From: Pandoraea horticolens
GTDB lineage: Bacteria > Pseudomonadota > Gammaproteobacteria > Burkholderiales > Burkholderiaceae
Length of the DNA: 64,000 nucleotides
NCBI RefSeq assembly: GCF_902459555.1
Contig: NZ_CABPSM010000005.1
Span: 186,001-250,000 of the forward strand
Direction of reading: 5' to 3'
A program made the translations under genes and the position numbers. The notes under the pieces were generated by a model that ran no database searches, had not been told where the DNA came from, and saw only the letters and a list, made by a program, of their open reading frames with translations. Position 1 is the first letter of the stretch; each line of letters opens with the position of its first letter. Below, piece after piece: positions 8,496 to 16,811 of this stretch.

Positions 8496-9901
8496 GCACG
8501 GGGCAGCGCGTCGATCACGCGAAGAACGCCGAGGCGTTTCTCGCGAAGACGGAACACGTGGCGTTTCACGATAAACGCCTCTGGGACTTGCGGATGAAAC
8601 GCGATGCGCAAGCAGCGTCCATCGGCGAATGGGAGACCCTGCGCACGCTCGCGTCGCAAATCAAGGAACACACCCTGTCGCGGCTCGGCGACTATCTCGA
8701 CCAGTTCGCCACGCAAGCCGAAGCGAACGGCGTGAAAGTGCACTGGGCGCTCGACGCTGCCGCGCACAATGCCATCGTTCACGGCATTCTCGCGGCGCAC
8801 GACGTCAGAACACTCGTCAAGAGCAAGTCGATGCTCACCGACGAATGCGAGTTACGCGAGTATCTCGAACCGCGCGGCATCCGTGTGATGGAGACCGATC
8901 TCGGCGAGCGCATCCAGCAACTCGACAAGCAACCGCCGTCGCACGTGGTCGTGCCTGCCGTGCACAAACTGCGGGGCGATGTCGCACAATTGTTCGGCCG
9001 CACGCTCGGCACCGATCCGACTAACGACGACATTCACTATCTGGCCGAGAGTCAGCGGCAGACCACGCGCCCGGCGTTTCTCGAAGCCGGTGCGGGCATG
9101 ACCGGGTGCAACTTTGCCGTCGCGGAAACCGGCACGGTCGTGGTGTGCACTAACGAAGGCAATGCCGATTTGTCCGCCAACGTGCCGCCAGTGCACATCG
9201 TGTCCATCGGCATTGAGAAGCTGATTCCGCGCGTAGCCGATCTCGGCGTATTCGTGCGCTTGTTGTCGCGTAGCGCGCTCGGATCGCCGATCACGCAATA
9301 CACCTCGCACTTTCGCGCGCCGCGCCCGGGCACGGAGATGCACTTCGTCATCGTCGACAACGGCCGTTCGGCGCGTCTGGCGATGGACGACTTCTGGTAC
9401 TCGCTCAAGTGCATCCGCTGCGGCGCTTGCATGAATACCTGTCCGGTCTACCGGCGCAGCAGCGGCCTATCGTATGGCAGCACCTACGCCGGGCCCATCG
9501 GCGCGATCCTCAATCCGGCCTACGATCTCAGACGCTACAGCGCGCTGCCGTTCGCGTCGACAATGAATGGCAGTTGCACCAACGTCTGCCCCGTGCGCAT
9601 CAACATTCACGAGCAGCTATACAAGTGGCGCCAGATCGTGGCCGAGGAAGGCGAGCTGCCGCGCGTCAAACGCAGCCTGATCAAAGTGGCCGGCAAACTG
9701 CTCGCCAATCCGGTGCTGTATCGCACGTCGGTCAAATCGATGAACACCGCGCTGCATCGGCTGCCCAATATGGTGCTCTACAACCCGCTCAACACGTGGG
9801 GCAGGGGCCGCGATCTGCCCGACGCGCCCAAGCAGACATTCCGTGACTGGTATGACGCCCATCGGAAGTCGCCCGACACGGAACGCAAGGACCCATCATG
9901 A
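8492..9901 (+). CDS. lutB: Lactate utilisation protein LutB (4Fe-4S protein)
   Basis: Starts at the ATG at 8492, overlapping the lutA stop by 4 bp. 469 residues: an N-terminal LUD domain (about 60-300) and a C-terminal ferredoxin-like region with CxxCxxCxxxC at Cys307, 310, 313 and 317 (CIRCGACMNTCPVYR) and a second partial set around Cys362 and Cys366 (SCTNVCP). These clusters carry electrons in lactate oxidation. The stop overlaps the lutC start by 4 bp. Confidence 0.93.
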   Translation: MSTGQRVDHAKNAEAFLAKTEHVAFHDKRLWDLRMKRDAQAASIGEWETLRTLASQIKEHTLSRLGDYLDQFATQAEANGVKVHWALDAAAHNAIVHGILAAHDVRTLVKSKSMLTDECELREYLEPRGIRVMETDLGERIQQLDKQPPSHVVVPAVHKLRGDVAQLFGRTLGTDPTNDDIHYLAESQRQTTRPAFLEAGAGMTGCNFAVAETGTVVVCTNEGNADLSANVPPVHIVSIGIEKLIPRVADLGVFVRLLSRSALGSPITQYTSHFRAPRPGTEMHFVIVDNGRSARLAMDDFWYSLKCIRCGACMNTCPVYRRSSGLSYGSTYAGPIGAILNPAYDLRRYSALPFASTMNGSCTNVCPVRINIHEQLYKWRQIVAEEGELPRVKRSLIKVAGKLLANPVLYRTSVKSMNTALHRLPNMVLYNPLNTWGRGRDLPDAPKQTFRDWYDAHRKSPDTERKDPS

Positions 9902-10527
9902 GCACTTCCCGCGAAGAATTTCTCGTGCGCGTGCGCGCCGCACAACGCTTGGCGCTGCGCGACGACGATCATCCGGCCGAAGGCACGCGTGAGCGGTTTC
10001 CGTTGCCTACGCTGCCTGTCTTCGAGACACCGGGCGGCGATCGGTGCGAACGGTTTGGTAACAATCTCGTCGCCATGGGCGGTAAGCTCGCGACGCTCGA
10101 CAATGCGCAGGCGCTGGCTGTCTGGCTCGCCGAACGCTTCCCCGGCGTCACGCCTGTGACAGCGACACCGGAAGCCGTGTCGGCGCAACCACTCGATGTC
10201 TTGCGCGCAGCGGCGTCGTTGCATGACGTCGACGTCGGTATCGTGCGCGCCCGCTTCGGTGTTGCGGAGACGGGGTCCGTGTGGCTCTCCGAACAGGAGT
10301 ATGGCGTCAACGCGCTCGGCTATCTGGTGCAGCATCTCGTGGTATTGCTCGATCCGCGCGATATCGTCGACGGCTTGCAGGACATTTACCGTTTGCCCGA
10401 CTTCGCGCTGGCGCGCTACGCGGTGCTCGTCACGGGCCCATCGGCGACAGCCGATATCGAAGGCGTGCTGGTTCGAGGCGCCCAGGGCGTGCGCTCGCTT
10501 ACGGTCGTGTTGCTCCCTCGCGACTGA
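9898..10527 (+). CDS. lutC: Lactate utilisation protein LutC (LUD domain)
   Basis: 209 residues. It carries the LUD fold typical of LutC, ending in the family-like block ARYAVLVTGPSATADIEGVLVRGAQGVRSLTVVLL. It has no cysteine clusters, as expected. Last gene of the lctP-lutABC operon, overlapping lutB by 4 bp. The protein is the third component of the L-lactate oxidising complex. Confidence 0.9.
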   Translation: MSTSREEFLVRVRAAQRLALRDDDHPAEGTRERFPLPTLPVFETPGGDRCERFGNNLVAMGGKLATLDNAQALAVWLAERFPGVTPVTATPEAVSAQPLDVLRAAASLHDVDVGIVRARFGVAETGSVWLSEQEYGVNALGYLVQHLVVLLDPRDIVDGLQDIYRLPDFALARYAVLVTGPSATADIEGVLVRGAQGVRSLTVVLLPRD

Positions 10528-10590
10528 TCGTCGCGAAAGCCACACGAACGCGCGACAGTTTGTCGCACAACGCCCCCACGTTTTCCCGCG

Positions 10591-10606
10591 CTTGACGCGC
10601 GTCAAG
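10591..10606. promoter_or_regulatory. FNR/Anr-like box CTTGACGCGCGTCAAG upstream of ompW
   Basis: A perfect 16-bp palindrome containing TTGAC-N4-GTCAA, the relaxed form of the FNR/Anr/Dnr half-site pair. Its centre is 68.5 bp before the ompW ATG; a class II activator site would place transcription start near 10640, with TACCAT (4 of 6 to TATAAT) at the -10 position. Confidence 0.6.
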
Positions 10607-10666
10607 TTCGCCGAAGGAACCTGCTTCTACCATCGGTCGTGCTCACTCACGACTTTGGACATCATC

Positions 10667-11386
10667 ATGAAGCACTCCCTCGGCGCTGCGGCCATCGCAG
10701 CCGCGCTCGTTTCCGGTGCCGCCTTCTTCAGCGCATCCGCCTCGGCACAAGCCAATCCGCAAGCCTCGTCACAGGCCGCAGACACTGCGGCTCCCTCGTC
10801 GGAGAAGACCTTCGGCTTCATCAAGGACAGCTCGCAAGGCATCTATGCCGGCGACATCCTCGCGCGCGTGCGCGCCATCGGCATCTTGCCCGACTCGCAT
10901 GCGAGCGGCAGCGTGTTGCCGACGCTGGGCGTGACCGTGAATAATGCGATCGTGCCGGAGCTCGACTTCACCTACATGATTCTCGATAACGTCGGCGTCG
11001 AACTCATTCTCGGGATGTCGCGTCATCAACTCACGTCGAACATCGGCCATCTGGGCGGTGTGAACGTGCTGCCGCCGACGCTGCTGCTGCAATACCACTT
11101 CAACCATGCGGGCAAGGTGCGTCCGTATGTCGGTGCGGGTATCAACTACACGCGCTTCTGGAACAGCAGCCTGAACGCGGGCGGCACCCCGATCTCGATC
11201 AAGAACCACAGCGTCGGTCCGGCACTGCAAGCCGGGGTGGACATTCAGATGACGAAGAATCTGTTCTTCAACATCGACATCAAGAAAGTCTGGATGAAGA
11301 CCGACACTTCGCTCGCAGGCACCGACCTCGGCACACTGCACATCGATCCGCTCATCGTCGGCGTCGGTGTGGGCATGAAGTTCTGA
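10667..11386 (+). CDS. ompW: OmpW-family outer-membrane protein
   Basis: Start at the ATG at 10667. Residues 1-28 form a signal peptide ending in ASASAQ, and the mature part matches the small 8-stranded OmpW barrel: GDILARVRAIGILPD near the N-terminus, LPPTLLLQYHFN, VRPYVGAGINYTRFW, and a C-terminal aromatic residue (GVGMKF) as needed for BAM insertion. 239 residues is slightly long because of a Gln/Ala/Ser-rich linker after the signal peptide. Monocistronic: an FNR-like box lies upstream and a strong terminator directly downstream. OmpW is oxygen-responsive in other proteobacteria, which fits the box. Confidence 0.92.
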   Translation: MKHSLGAAAIAAALVSGAAFFSASASAQANPQASSQAADTAAPSSEKTFGFIKDSSQGIYAGDILARVRAIGILPDSHASGSVLPTLGVTVNNAIVPELDFTYMILDNVGVELILGMSRHQLTSNIGHLGGVNVLPPTLLLQYHFNHAGKVRPYVGAGINYTRFWNSSLNAGGTPISIKNHSVGPALQAGVDIQMTKNLFFNIDIKKVWMKTDTSLAGTDLGTLHIDPLIVGVGVGMKF

Positions 11387-11396
11387 TATCCGGTGT

Positions 11397-11437
11397 GGAG
11401 CGCCATACGCCTGGGGGGCTGTGGCGCTCCTTTTTTT
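11397..11437 (+). terminator. Rho-independent terminator of ompW
   Basis: Perfect 9-bp stem GGAGCGCCA/TGGCGCTCC with a 16-base loop followed by seven T residues, 10 bp after the ompW stop. Confidence 0.93.
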
Positions 11438-11568
11438 GCCCGAACGCCCGATGCGGCAAATTGTCGCGCACTCCCTACATGAGAACGCAAAGCATTTACG
11501 CGGCTCGGCGACAGCACCTACAATGCCTGGTTCCCTGAATTTTTCCCATTTCTTCATCCGGCCCGGGC

Positions 11569-12066
11569 ATGCGCAAGCTCCGTCAGCATCGCGTCGCAAT
11601 CGGGATCGCCTTACTGGCGATCCTGCTGGCAGCGCTCATGCCGGCGATTGCGCAATGGCGCGCTGCGATGCAGCAAGACCCATTCGCGGTCTATTGCACG
11701 GTGCAGGGCACGCAGGCCGCACTGGGCACGAACACCACGGAGCGCGCCAACGCTCAGCGTGAAGCGGCCCACGACGCACACACCGGTCACGACGACGCGC
11801 AAGCACCGCCCGCACAGCCGCAGGCCACGAGCCAGCACAGCAGCCACGGCGGCGCCGATCACTCGCTGGCCTCGTCAGACCATTGGGAGAAGTGCGGCTA
11901 CTGCACGCTCTGGGCCCATCAACCCCTCGTCACCACCGATCTTCTTTCCCCCCCGCCTGCCGCGCCGGCCGGCGTCGCCACCGCTCCCCGGGTGCTGGTG
12001 CCGTATTACCCGCGCGCCCGTTTCTCCGCCGCCCTCGCGCGCGCACCGCCCGTCCCCGCCGCCTGA
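11569..12066 (+). CDS. DUF2946 family protein, His-rich with a CxxC motif
   Basis: 165 residues with an N-terminal membrane segment or uncleaved signal (about 8-28), a His-rich low-complexity middle (70-105) and the DUF2946 hallmark WEKCGYCTLWAH, with Cys109 and Cys112. DUF2946 proteins are small periplasmic or inner-membrane proteins found beside TonB-dependent receptors for copper or other metals; their role is not established. Here a TonB receptor follows in the same orientation 313 bp later. His plus CxxC suggest metal binding, which is inference. Confidence 0.8.
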   Translation: MRKLRQHRVAIGIALLAILLAALMPAIAQWRAAMQQDPFAVYCTVQGTQAALGTNTTERANAQREAAHDAHTGHDDAQAPPAQPQATSQHSSHGGADHSLASSDHWEKCGYCTLWAHQPLVTTDLLSPPPAAPAGVATAPRVLVPYYPRARFSAALARAPPVPAA

Positions 12067-12379
12067 TTTTTTCGACTTCCGGTCAATACCGGAATGCCCT
12101 GCCGAACGCATTGAGCCTCGTTAGCTCGTCTTGCCGTGATCTGCACTCGCCGTGAACACACCGTTCGCGCAGCGCGTTTGATCGGTGTCGTCCGCGCCGC
12201 CCGCTTTGGGGAACACCGCGCGGTCGCACACGTCATCGCGCACGTGTGCGAAGCGACATCGAGTTGTCACCACGACGCGCGGGTCATTGCCATTCCTGTC
12301 TGCCGCGGGAAGGCACGGCACACGTTCGGCACCCACACGATCATCAGGCGACCGCGACGCGGTCGCGAGAGATACTCTC
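12067..12379. other. Gap between the DUF2946 and TonB receptor genes
   Basis: 313 bp with no convincing gene, Fur box, cobalamin riboswitch or promoter. An open frame runs through it into the receptor, but its residues lack signal-peptide or plug features. Confidence 0.5.
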
Positions 12380-14647
12380 ATGTCACGCCCTATGACACAG
12401 AAGCCGCTGCAAACGGCCATCGCACTTGCCCTCGCCTCGCTGGGCAGCACAGCACACGCACTCACTAACGACCCCGTGGCAACTGGCCAGAGCGTTGCGA
12501 TCGACGCGACGCACGCTGCAACGCACACCGGCAACCATCCGGACACTCTCCTTGCTTCGTCGACAACCAGCGCGCCATCCTCGGCACTCGCACCTGCGAT
12601 GTCCCTCGCGCAGGTGGCTGTCCCTTCGACTGCGTCCACAGCGCTCGTTCCCACGGCTACGCTGCCGCTCACAACCGTAACCGCACCGGCGGAGTCGCTC
12701 ACGTCGCCGAGCGTTGGCGACCAGAAGGCCAACCTGTTCCAGACAGCAGGGTCTGTCGCCTTTGTCGACGCCGATTCGTACCAGAACACCTACGCCTTCA
12801 ACCTGCGCGATATCCTCAAGGACACTCCCGGTGTATACGTGCAGAACCGGTACGGTCAGGAACAGCGCGTGTCGATTCGCGGCTCGGGCATCGCACGCGG
12901 CTATCACGTTCGCGGGCTCGAAATCCTTCAGGACGGCATTCCGACCAACTCGGCCGATGGCAGCGGGGACTACTACCAGATCGACCCGATGGGCTTGCGT
13001 TCAACCGAAGTCTACAAGGGCGGTAATGGCCTCACGTACGGCTCGACTACGCTCGGCGGGGCCCTGAACTTCGTCACCCCGACTGCCTATACGGCAGACG
13101 CGCCCAACCAGTTCCGTCTCGAGGGCGGCAGCTTCGGCACGGTGCGCGCAAGTGCCCAGATGTCGCGCATCTTCGGCCCATTGGATGCCCTCGCAACCGT
13201 CACGCTTAACCGCGCCGACGGCTATCGCGACCACGACAAGGGCAATTACGCGCAGATCAACGCCAACATCGGCTACAAGTTCTCGCCGAACGTGGAGACC
13301 CGGTTCTTCTTCGGCGCCTATATCGTCGACCAGAAGCTACCCGGCACGCTTTCGCTGTTCGACGCGCTCAACAACCCGACGAAAGCCTCTGCATCCGCTG
13401 TCTCCGGCGATCAGGCACGCAACACGCGCACCGAGCGATTGGGCAACCTGACGACGATTCGCTTCGCTACCGGCCAGCTCGACATCGCGTCGTGGGTCAT
13501 CCACAAGAGCCTGTATCACCCGATCTTTCAGGTCATCGATCAGGACGGCTGGACGTACGGCGTGGCGCCGCGCTACACGGCCAACCTGACGCTCGCCGGC
13601 ATGCGCAACGACCTGATCGTCGGTGCACGCTTCTTTGGCGGCAACACGCAGGCCGACCAGTACGTCAACGTGAACGGCAATCGCGGCGCGCAAACGCTCG
13701 ACGCCCACCAAAGCGCCTATAACTACGAGGCGTACTTCGAGAACCGTCTGTTCTTCCTGCCCACGGTCGGCTTGATGATCGGCGCAAAAGCGTACCGCGA
13801 CGTTCGTCAATACATCGATTACGGCGGCCTGCGGGGCGATCCGAACTACCGCTCGACAAGCGCCGCCTATTCGGGCGTCAATCCGAAGATCGGGTTGTTG
13901 TGGGAGCCACGCAAGGACGTGCAGGCCTTCATCGACGTCACGCGCAGCGCCGACGTGCCCGACTTCACCGATCTGTCGCAGACCTTCGGCGCCACCTCCC
14001 GCTTCGTTCCGCTGGCATCGCAACACGCCTGGACGATTGAAGCCGGTACGCGCGGCAAACTCGAGCGCGTGTCGTGGGATGTGACAGCGTATCGTTCGCT
14101 GGTGCGCGATCAGTTGCTTCAGTACACAACATCGCCCGACATTCCTGCCTCGACCTTCAACGCGAACAAGACGGTGCTGCAAGGTCTGGAAGTCGGCGCT
14201 GCGGTGGACCTGTTCAAGAACGTGGTGGCGAGCGGAGATCGAATCACGCTGTCGCAAATCTGGAACTACAGCGATTTCCGCTTCCACGACGACCCGCAGT
14301 ACGGCAATAACCGCATTGCTGGTGTGCCGACGAATGTGCTGCGTACGACGCTCGGCTATGCGTTGTCGAACCGCTTCCAGATCTCGGCATCGCTCGACTG
14401 GGTGCCGACCGGCGCCTGGGTCGACTACGCCAACACGATGCGCGTGCCCGGTTACACGCTGCTCGGCGTACAGGCGTCGTACCTGATTCGGCGCGGCGTG
14501 ACGTTCTATGTCGATGCCCGCAACCTGACCGACAAGCGCTACGTTACCGACTTCAGCACCGTGACCGATGCCCGCATGGGCAATACCGCCGTGTTCTATC
14601 CGGGCGACGGAAGAAGCGTGTTCGCGGGCGTGCGCTTCGCGTTCTGA
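12380..14647 (+). CDS. TonB-dependent outer-membrane receptor
   Basis: Start chosen at the ATG at 12380, which gives a signal peptide (LQTAIALALASLGSTAHA); 755 residues. After a Thr/Ser/Ala-rich linker of about 85 residues comes a plug domain (RDILKDTPGVYVQNRYG, RVSIRGSGIARGYHVRG, GGNGLTYGSTTLGGALNF) and a 22-strand-type barrel ending in FAGVRFAF. The plug wording is close to the FecA/iron-chelate group. The neighbours (DUF2946 and cytochrome b561) are typical of metal or metallophore uptake loci; copper or siderophore are both possible. The long linker before the plug is unusual, and no clear TonB box was seen. Confidence 0.88.
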   Translation: MSRPMTQKPLQTAIALALASLGSTAHALTNDPVATGQSVAIDATHAATHTGNHPDTLLASSTTSAPSSALAPAMSLAQVAVPSTASTALVPTATLPLTTVTAPAESLTSPSVGDQKANLFQTAGSVAFVDADSYQNTYAFNLRDILKDTPGVYVQNRYGQEQRVSIRGSGIARGYHVRGLEILQDGIPTNSADGSGDYYQIDPMGLRSTEVYKGGNGLTYGSTTLGGALNFVTPTAYTADAPNQFRLEGGSFGTVRASAQMSRIFGPLDALATVTLNRADGYRDHDKGNYAQINANIGYKFSPNVETRFFFGAYIVDQKLPGTLSLFDALNNPTKASASAVSGDQARNTRTERLGNLTTIRFATGQLDIASWVIHKSLYHPIFQVIDQDGWTYGVAPRYTANLTLAGMRNDLIVGARFFGGNTQADQYVNVNGNRGAQTLDAHQSAYNYEAYFENRLFFLPTVGLMIGAKAYRDVRQYIDYGGLRGDPNYRSTSAAYSGVNPKIGLLWEPRKDVQAFIDVTRSADVPDFTDLSQTFGATSRFVPLASQHAWTIEAGTRGKLERVSWDVTAYRSLVRDQLLQYTTSPDIPASTFNANKTVLQGLEVGAAVDLFKNVVASGDRITLSQIWNYSDFRFHDDPQYGNNRIAGVPTNVLRTTLGYALSNRFQISASLDWVPTGAWVDYANTMRVPGYTLLGVQASYLIRRGVTFYVDARNLTDKRYVTDFSTVTDARMGNTAVFYPGDGRSVFAGVRFAF

Positions 14648-14672
14648 GCCTCAACGGCTGGGCTCACCCGGC

Positions 14673-14701
14673 GTGCGCGACGCATGAAAAGTGTCGCGCA
14701 C
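14673..14701. terminator. Convergent hairpin GTGCGCGAC/GTCGCGCAC
   Basis: Perfect 9-bp stem with an 11-base loop between the convergent TonB receptor and cytochrome b561 genes. There is no T tract on either strand, so it is terminator-like rather than a proven intrinsic terminator. Confidence 0.5.
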
Positions 14702-14735
14702 CGCCCGGCAGCAGGTCGTGTGACAAACCTCGTGT

Positions 14736-15308
14736 TCAGAGCATGCGCCGCAACGTATCGTCCCGACGGAAGTAGTGATGCCACAGCGCCGCCAGTGCGT
14801 GCAAGCCAATCACCCAATAGAACGCGCTGCCGATCGTCTCGTGAATGTCCTTGATCGACCGGCCCACTTCAGCGTCTTTCCCGATGAATTGCGGCAGCGC
14901 AACATCCAGCCCCGGAAGGGTGAGCACATGTCCCCCGGCATTGAGCGTGAGGTATCCCAGCACCGGCTGCGCAAACAGGAACAGATAGAGCAGCAGATGC
15001 ACCGCGGCGGACGATGCCCGCACCAGCCGCCCCTGGCCGGGTAACAGCGCCGGCGCCCCCTTGATCATTCGCCAGAGCAAACGCGGCACGGCCAATACCA
15101 GCACCGCCACCCCGGCCCACTCGTGAATCGTCATGGACAATGCACGCGGTGCGCTGCCTTTCGGCAAATACCCTTTCGCGATGACAGCCGCATAGGCAAT
15201 CACGACCAGCAACGCGATTGCCCAATGAAAGAAGATTGCGGGCGGCGCATAGCGCTCGGCCGAGGAGAGCCGCGAGCCACTCGGGCGGAACTTAATTGCG
15301 TTATCCAT
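14736..15308 (-). CDS. Cytochrome b561 family protein
   Basis: 190 residues with four predicted membrane helices. The His residues expected to ligate haem are visible in FFHWAIALLVV, IHEWAGV, VHLLLYLFLFAQP and DIHETIGSAFYWVIGLHALAALWHH. It probably passes electrons between the quinone pool and a periplasmic acceptor. Convergent with the TonB receptor; in similar loci such proteins are thought to reduce imported metal chelates, but that is inference here. Confidence 0.88.
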   Translation of the reverse strand: MDNAIKFRPSGSRLSSAERYAPPAIFFHWAIALLVVIAYAAVIAKGYLPKGSAPRALSMTIHEWAGVAVLVLAVPRLLWRMIKGAPALLPGQGRLVRASSAAVHLLLYLFLFAQPVLGYLTLNAGGHVLTLPGLDVALPQFIGKDAEVGRSIKDIHETIGSAFYWVIGLHALAALWHHYFRRDDTLRRML

Positions 15309-15419
15309 CTGGGGGATTCCTTTTCTGTCTTGCAGGTGACGTCATTATGGCGTCGGTTCTGTTACGCGAAAAGGTCTCGAATCGTCGCAGTTGTTACTTC
15401 AAGTTTCCTCTTGGTATTC

Positions 15420-15563
15420 GGATTCCTCCTCCCCACGGACTGCCTTGCTATGCCGACAATACGTCTCGAGCGCTCACGGCCCCACGGACGCGCTTTCCGA
15501 TGAACCTCCTTGGCCGACCGTCGCTTGGTCGGCCTTTCAGCCCCGCTCGCGGGGCTTTTTTTT
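15420..15563 (+). ncRNA. Candidate intergenic small RNA
   Basis: A terminator with eight T residues at 15556-15563 has no coding gene in front of it on the plus strand. A weak sigma-70-like promoter is visible (TTGTTA at 15391-15396, then TATTCG at 15415-15420 after 18 bp), which would give a transcript of about 130-140 nt ending in two stacked stem-loops, the usual shape of a trans-acting sRNA. The boundaries are approximate and the promoter is poor, so this is a hypothesis. Confidence 0.4.
15512..15563 (+). terminator. Tandem hairpins ending in eight T residues
   Basis: A first stem GGCCGACC/GGTCGGCC (15512-15534) is followed at once by AGCCCC/GGGGCT (15539-15556) and eight T residues. The second hairpin is a good intrinsic terminator. 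Confidence 0.85.
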
Positions 15564-15892
15564 GTGCGTGCCACAACGAAGCCTCGCGCTACCGATCTCC
15601 GCAGGCCCGATACACACGGCCTGAGCCATCACCGAGCCGTCTCGCTGCGGAGCAACATTCGCCATGTGCATCGGTGCGGCCAGCTTATCGCGGCAGTGCA
15701 GCCAAAGGTCTGTGAACTATCCGAGAGAATCGACGCACAGATGCAATAGCGGGCACGTCCGAGCCATGCTTAGGACGAATACGACGCAAAAGATAAGACG
15801 ACACCGTGAAGTGTTGTGTGAAGCCCTCACAACGCTGGTCATAGCTCGACGTGCGGGCCGATAATGGTCATCAAATACATGGAGGACAGACT

Positions 15893-16726
15893 ATGCGAGA
15901 CATCACACTTCCCGGAGGCGAAACCGTACCGGTGCTGGGTCAGGGCACATGGATGATGGGCGAGAAGCCGGAGCGGCGGCGCGAGGAAATCGATGCGTTG
16001 CGCCTGGGTGTCTCGCTGGGCATGACGCTTGTCGATACGGCCGAAATGTACGGCGAGGGCGCTACCGAACGCCTCGTGGGCGAAGCGCTGGACGGGCTGC
16101 GCGACGAGGTGTTTCTCGTGAGCAAGGTCTACCCGCACAACGCCTCGCAACGCGGCGTGATTGCGGCTTGCGAGCGCAGCCTGGAACGCCTGGGCACCGA
16201 TCGTCTCGATCTGTACCTGCTGCACTGGCGTGGCGAAGTACCGCTCAAGGAAACAATCGTGGGCTTCGAAACCTTACGCCAGGCGGGCAAGATCCGGCAT
16301 TGGGGCGTAAGCAACTTCGATACGGACGACATGGAAGAATTGTTCGACACCCCGGGTGGCAACGCATGTGCGACCGATCAGGTGTTGTACAACCTTTCGC
16401 GCCGCGGCCCCGAATATGACCTCGCGCCGTGGCTCGCCGAGCGCGGCATGCCGATGATAGCGTATTCACCCATCGAACAGGGACGGCTTCGGACCACGAG
16501 CGTATTGGGCGATATTGCCCGCGCACGTCACGTCGAGCCATTGCAGATTGCGCTTGCCTGGGTGCTGCACCGACCGGGCGTCATCGCGATTCCCAAGGCA
16601 AGCTCGCAAGCGCACATGCGTGCCAACCGCGCAGCGCACGACATCGATCTGACCAGCGACGAACTGACGCGGCTCGATCATCACTTCGAAGCGCCCTGGC
16701 GCAAACGTCCGCTGGAGATGATCTGA
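15893..16726 (+). CDS. Aldo/keto reductase
   Basis: Start at the ATG at 15893 behind GGAGG. 277 residues of an (alpha/beta)8 NADPH-dependent oxidoreductase. The catalytic tetrad is complete: Asp48 and Tyr53 (VDTAEMYG), Lys78 (VSKVYP) and His111 (LLHWRG). The C-terminal cofactor-binding block AIPKASSQAHMRAN is present. Its substrate cannot be read from the sequence. It stands alone, 85 bp before an FAD oxidoreductase in the same orientation. Confidence 0.9.
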   Translation: MRDITLPGGETVPVLGQGTWMMGEKPERRREEIDALRLGVSLGMTLVDTAEMYGEGATERLVGEALDGLRDEVFLVSKVYPHNASQRGVIAACERSLERLGTDRLDLYLLHWRGEVPLKETIVGFETLRQAGKIRHWGVSNFDTDDMEELFDTPGGNACATDQVLYNLSRRGPEYDLAPWLAERGMPMIAYSPIEQGRLRTTSVLGDIARARHVEPLQIALAWVLHRPGVIAIPKASSQAHMRANRAAHDIDLTSDELTRLDHHFEAPWRKRPLEMI

Positions 16727-16811
16727 GAACGTTCGTGAATTTTGAAGGTGCTCGGTCGCGCGCACCCAACGAAGTACACTAGGCGCTTTCGCGCTTTTGC
16801 AGGACGGCTTC

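Larger units (their letters stand above)
15309..15892. other. Gap with a possible sRNA and no protein gene
   Basis: 584 bp between cytochrome b561 and the aldo/keto reductase. The overlapping open frames in three phases are basic and low-complexity and are not supported. The first half holds tandem terminator hairpins and a weak promoter (see the ncRNA entry); I see nothing in 15570-15880. Confidence 0.5.

Noticed and set aside
12067-12379. Possible cobalamin riboswitch before the TonB receptor
   Set aside because: No B12-box-like conserved sequence or pairing could be found.
15362-15574. Lys/Arg-rich 70-residue minus-strand ORF resembling a histone-like peptide
   Set aside because: It runs antisense through the terminator hairpins and has no ribosome-binding site; more likely chance.
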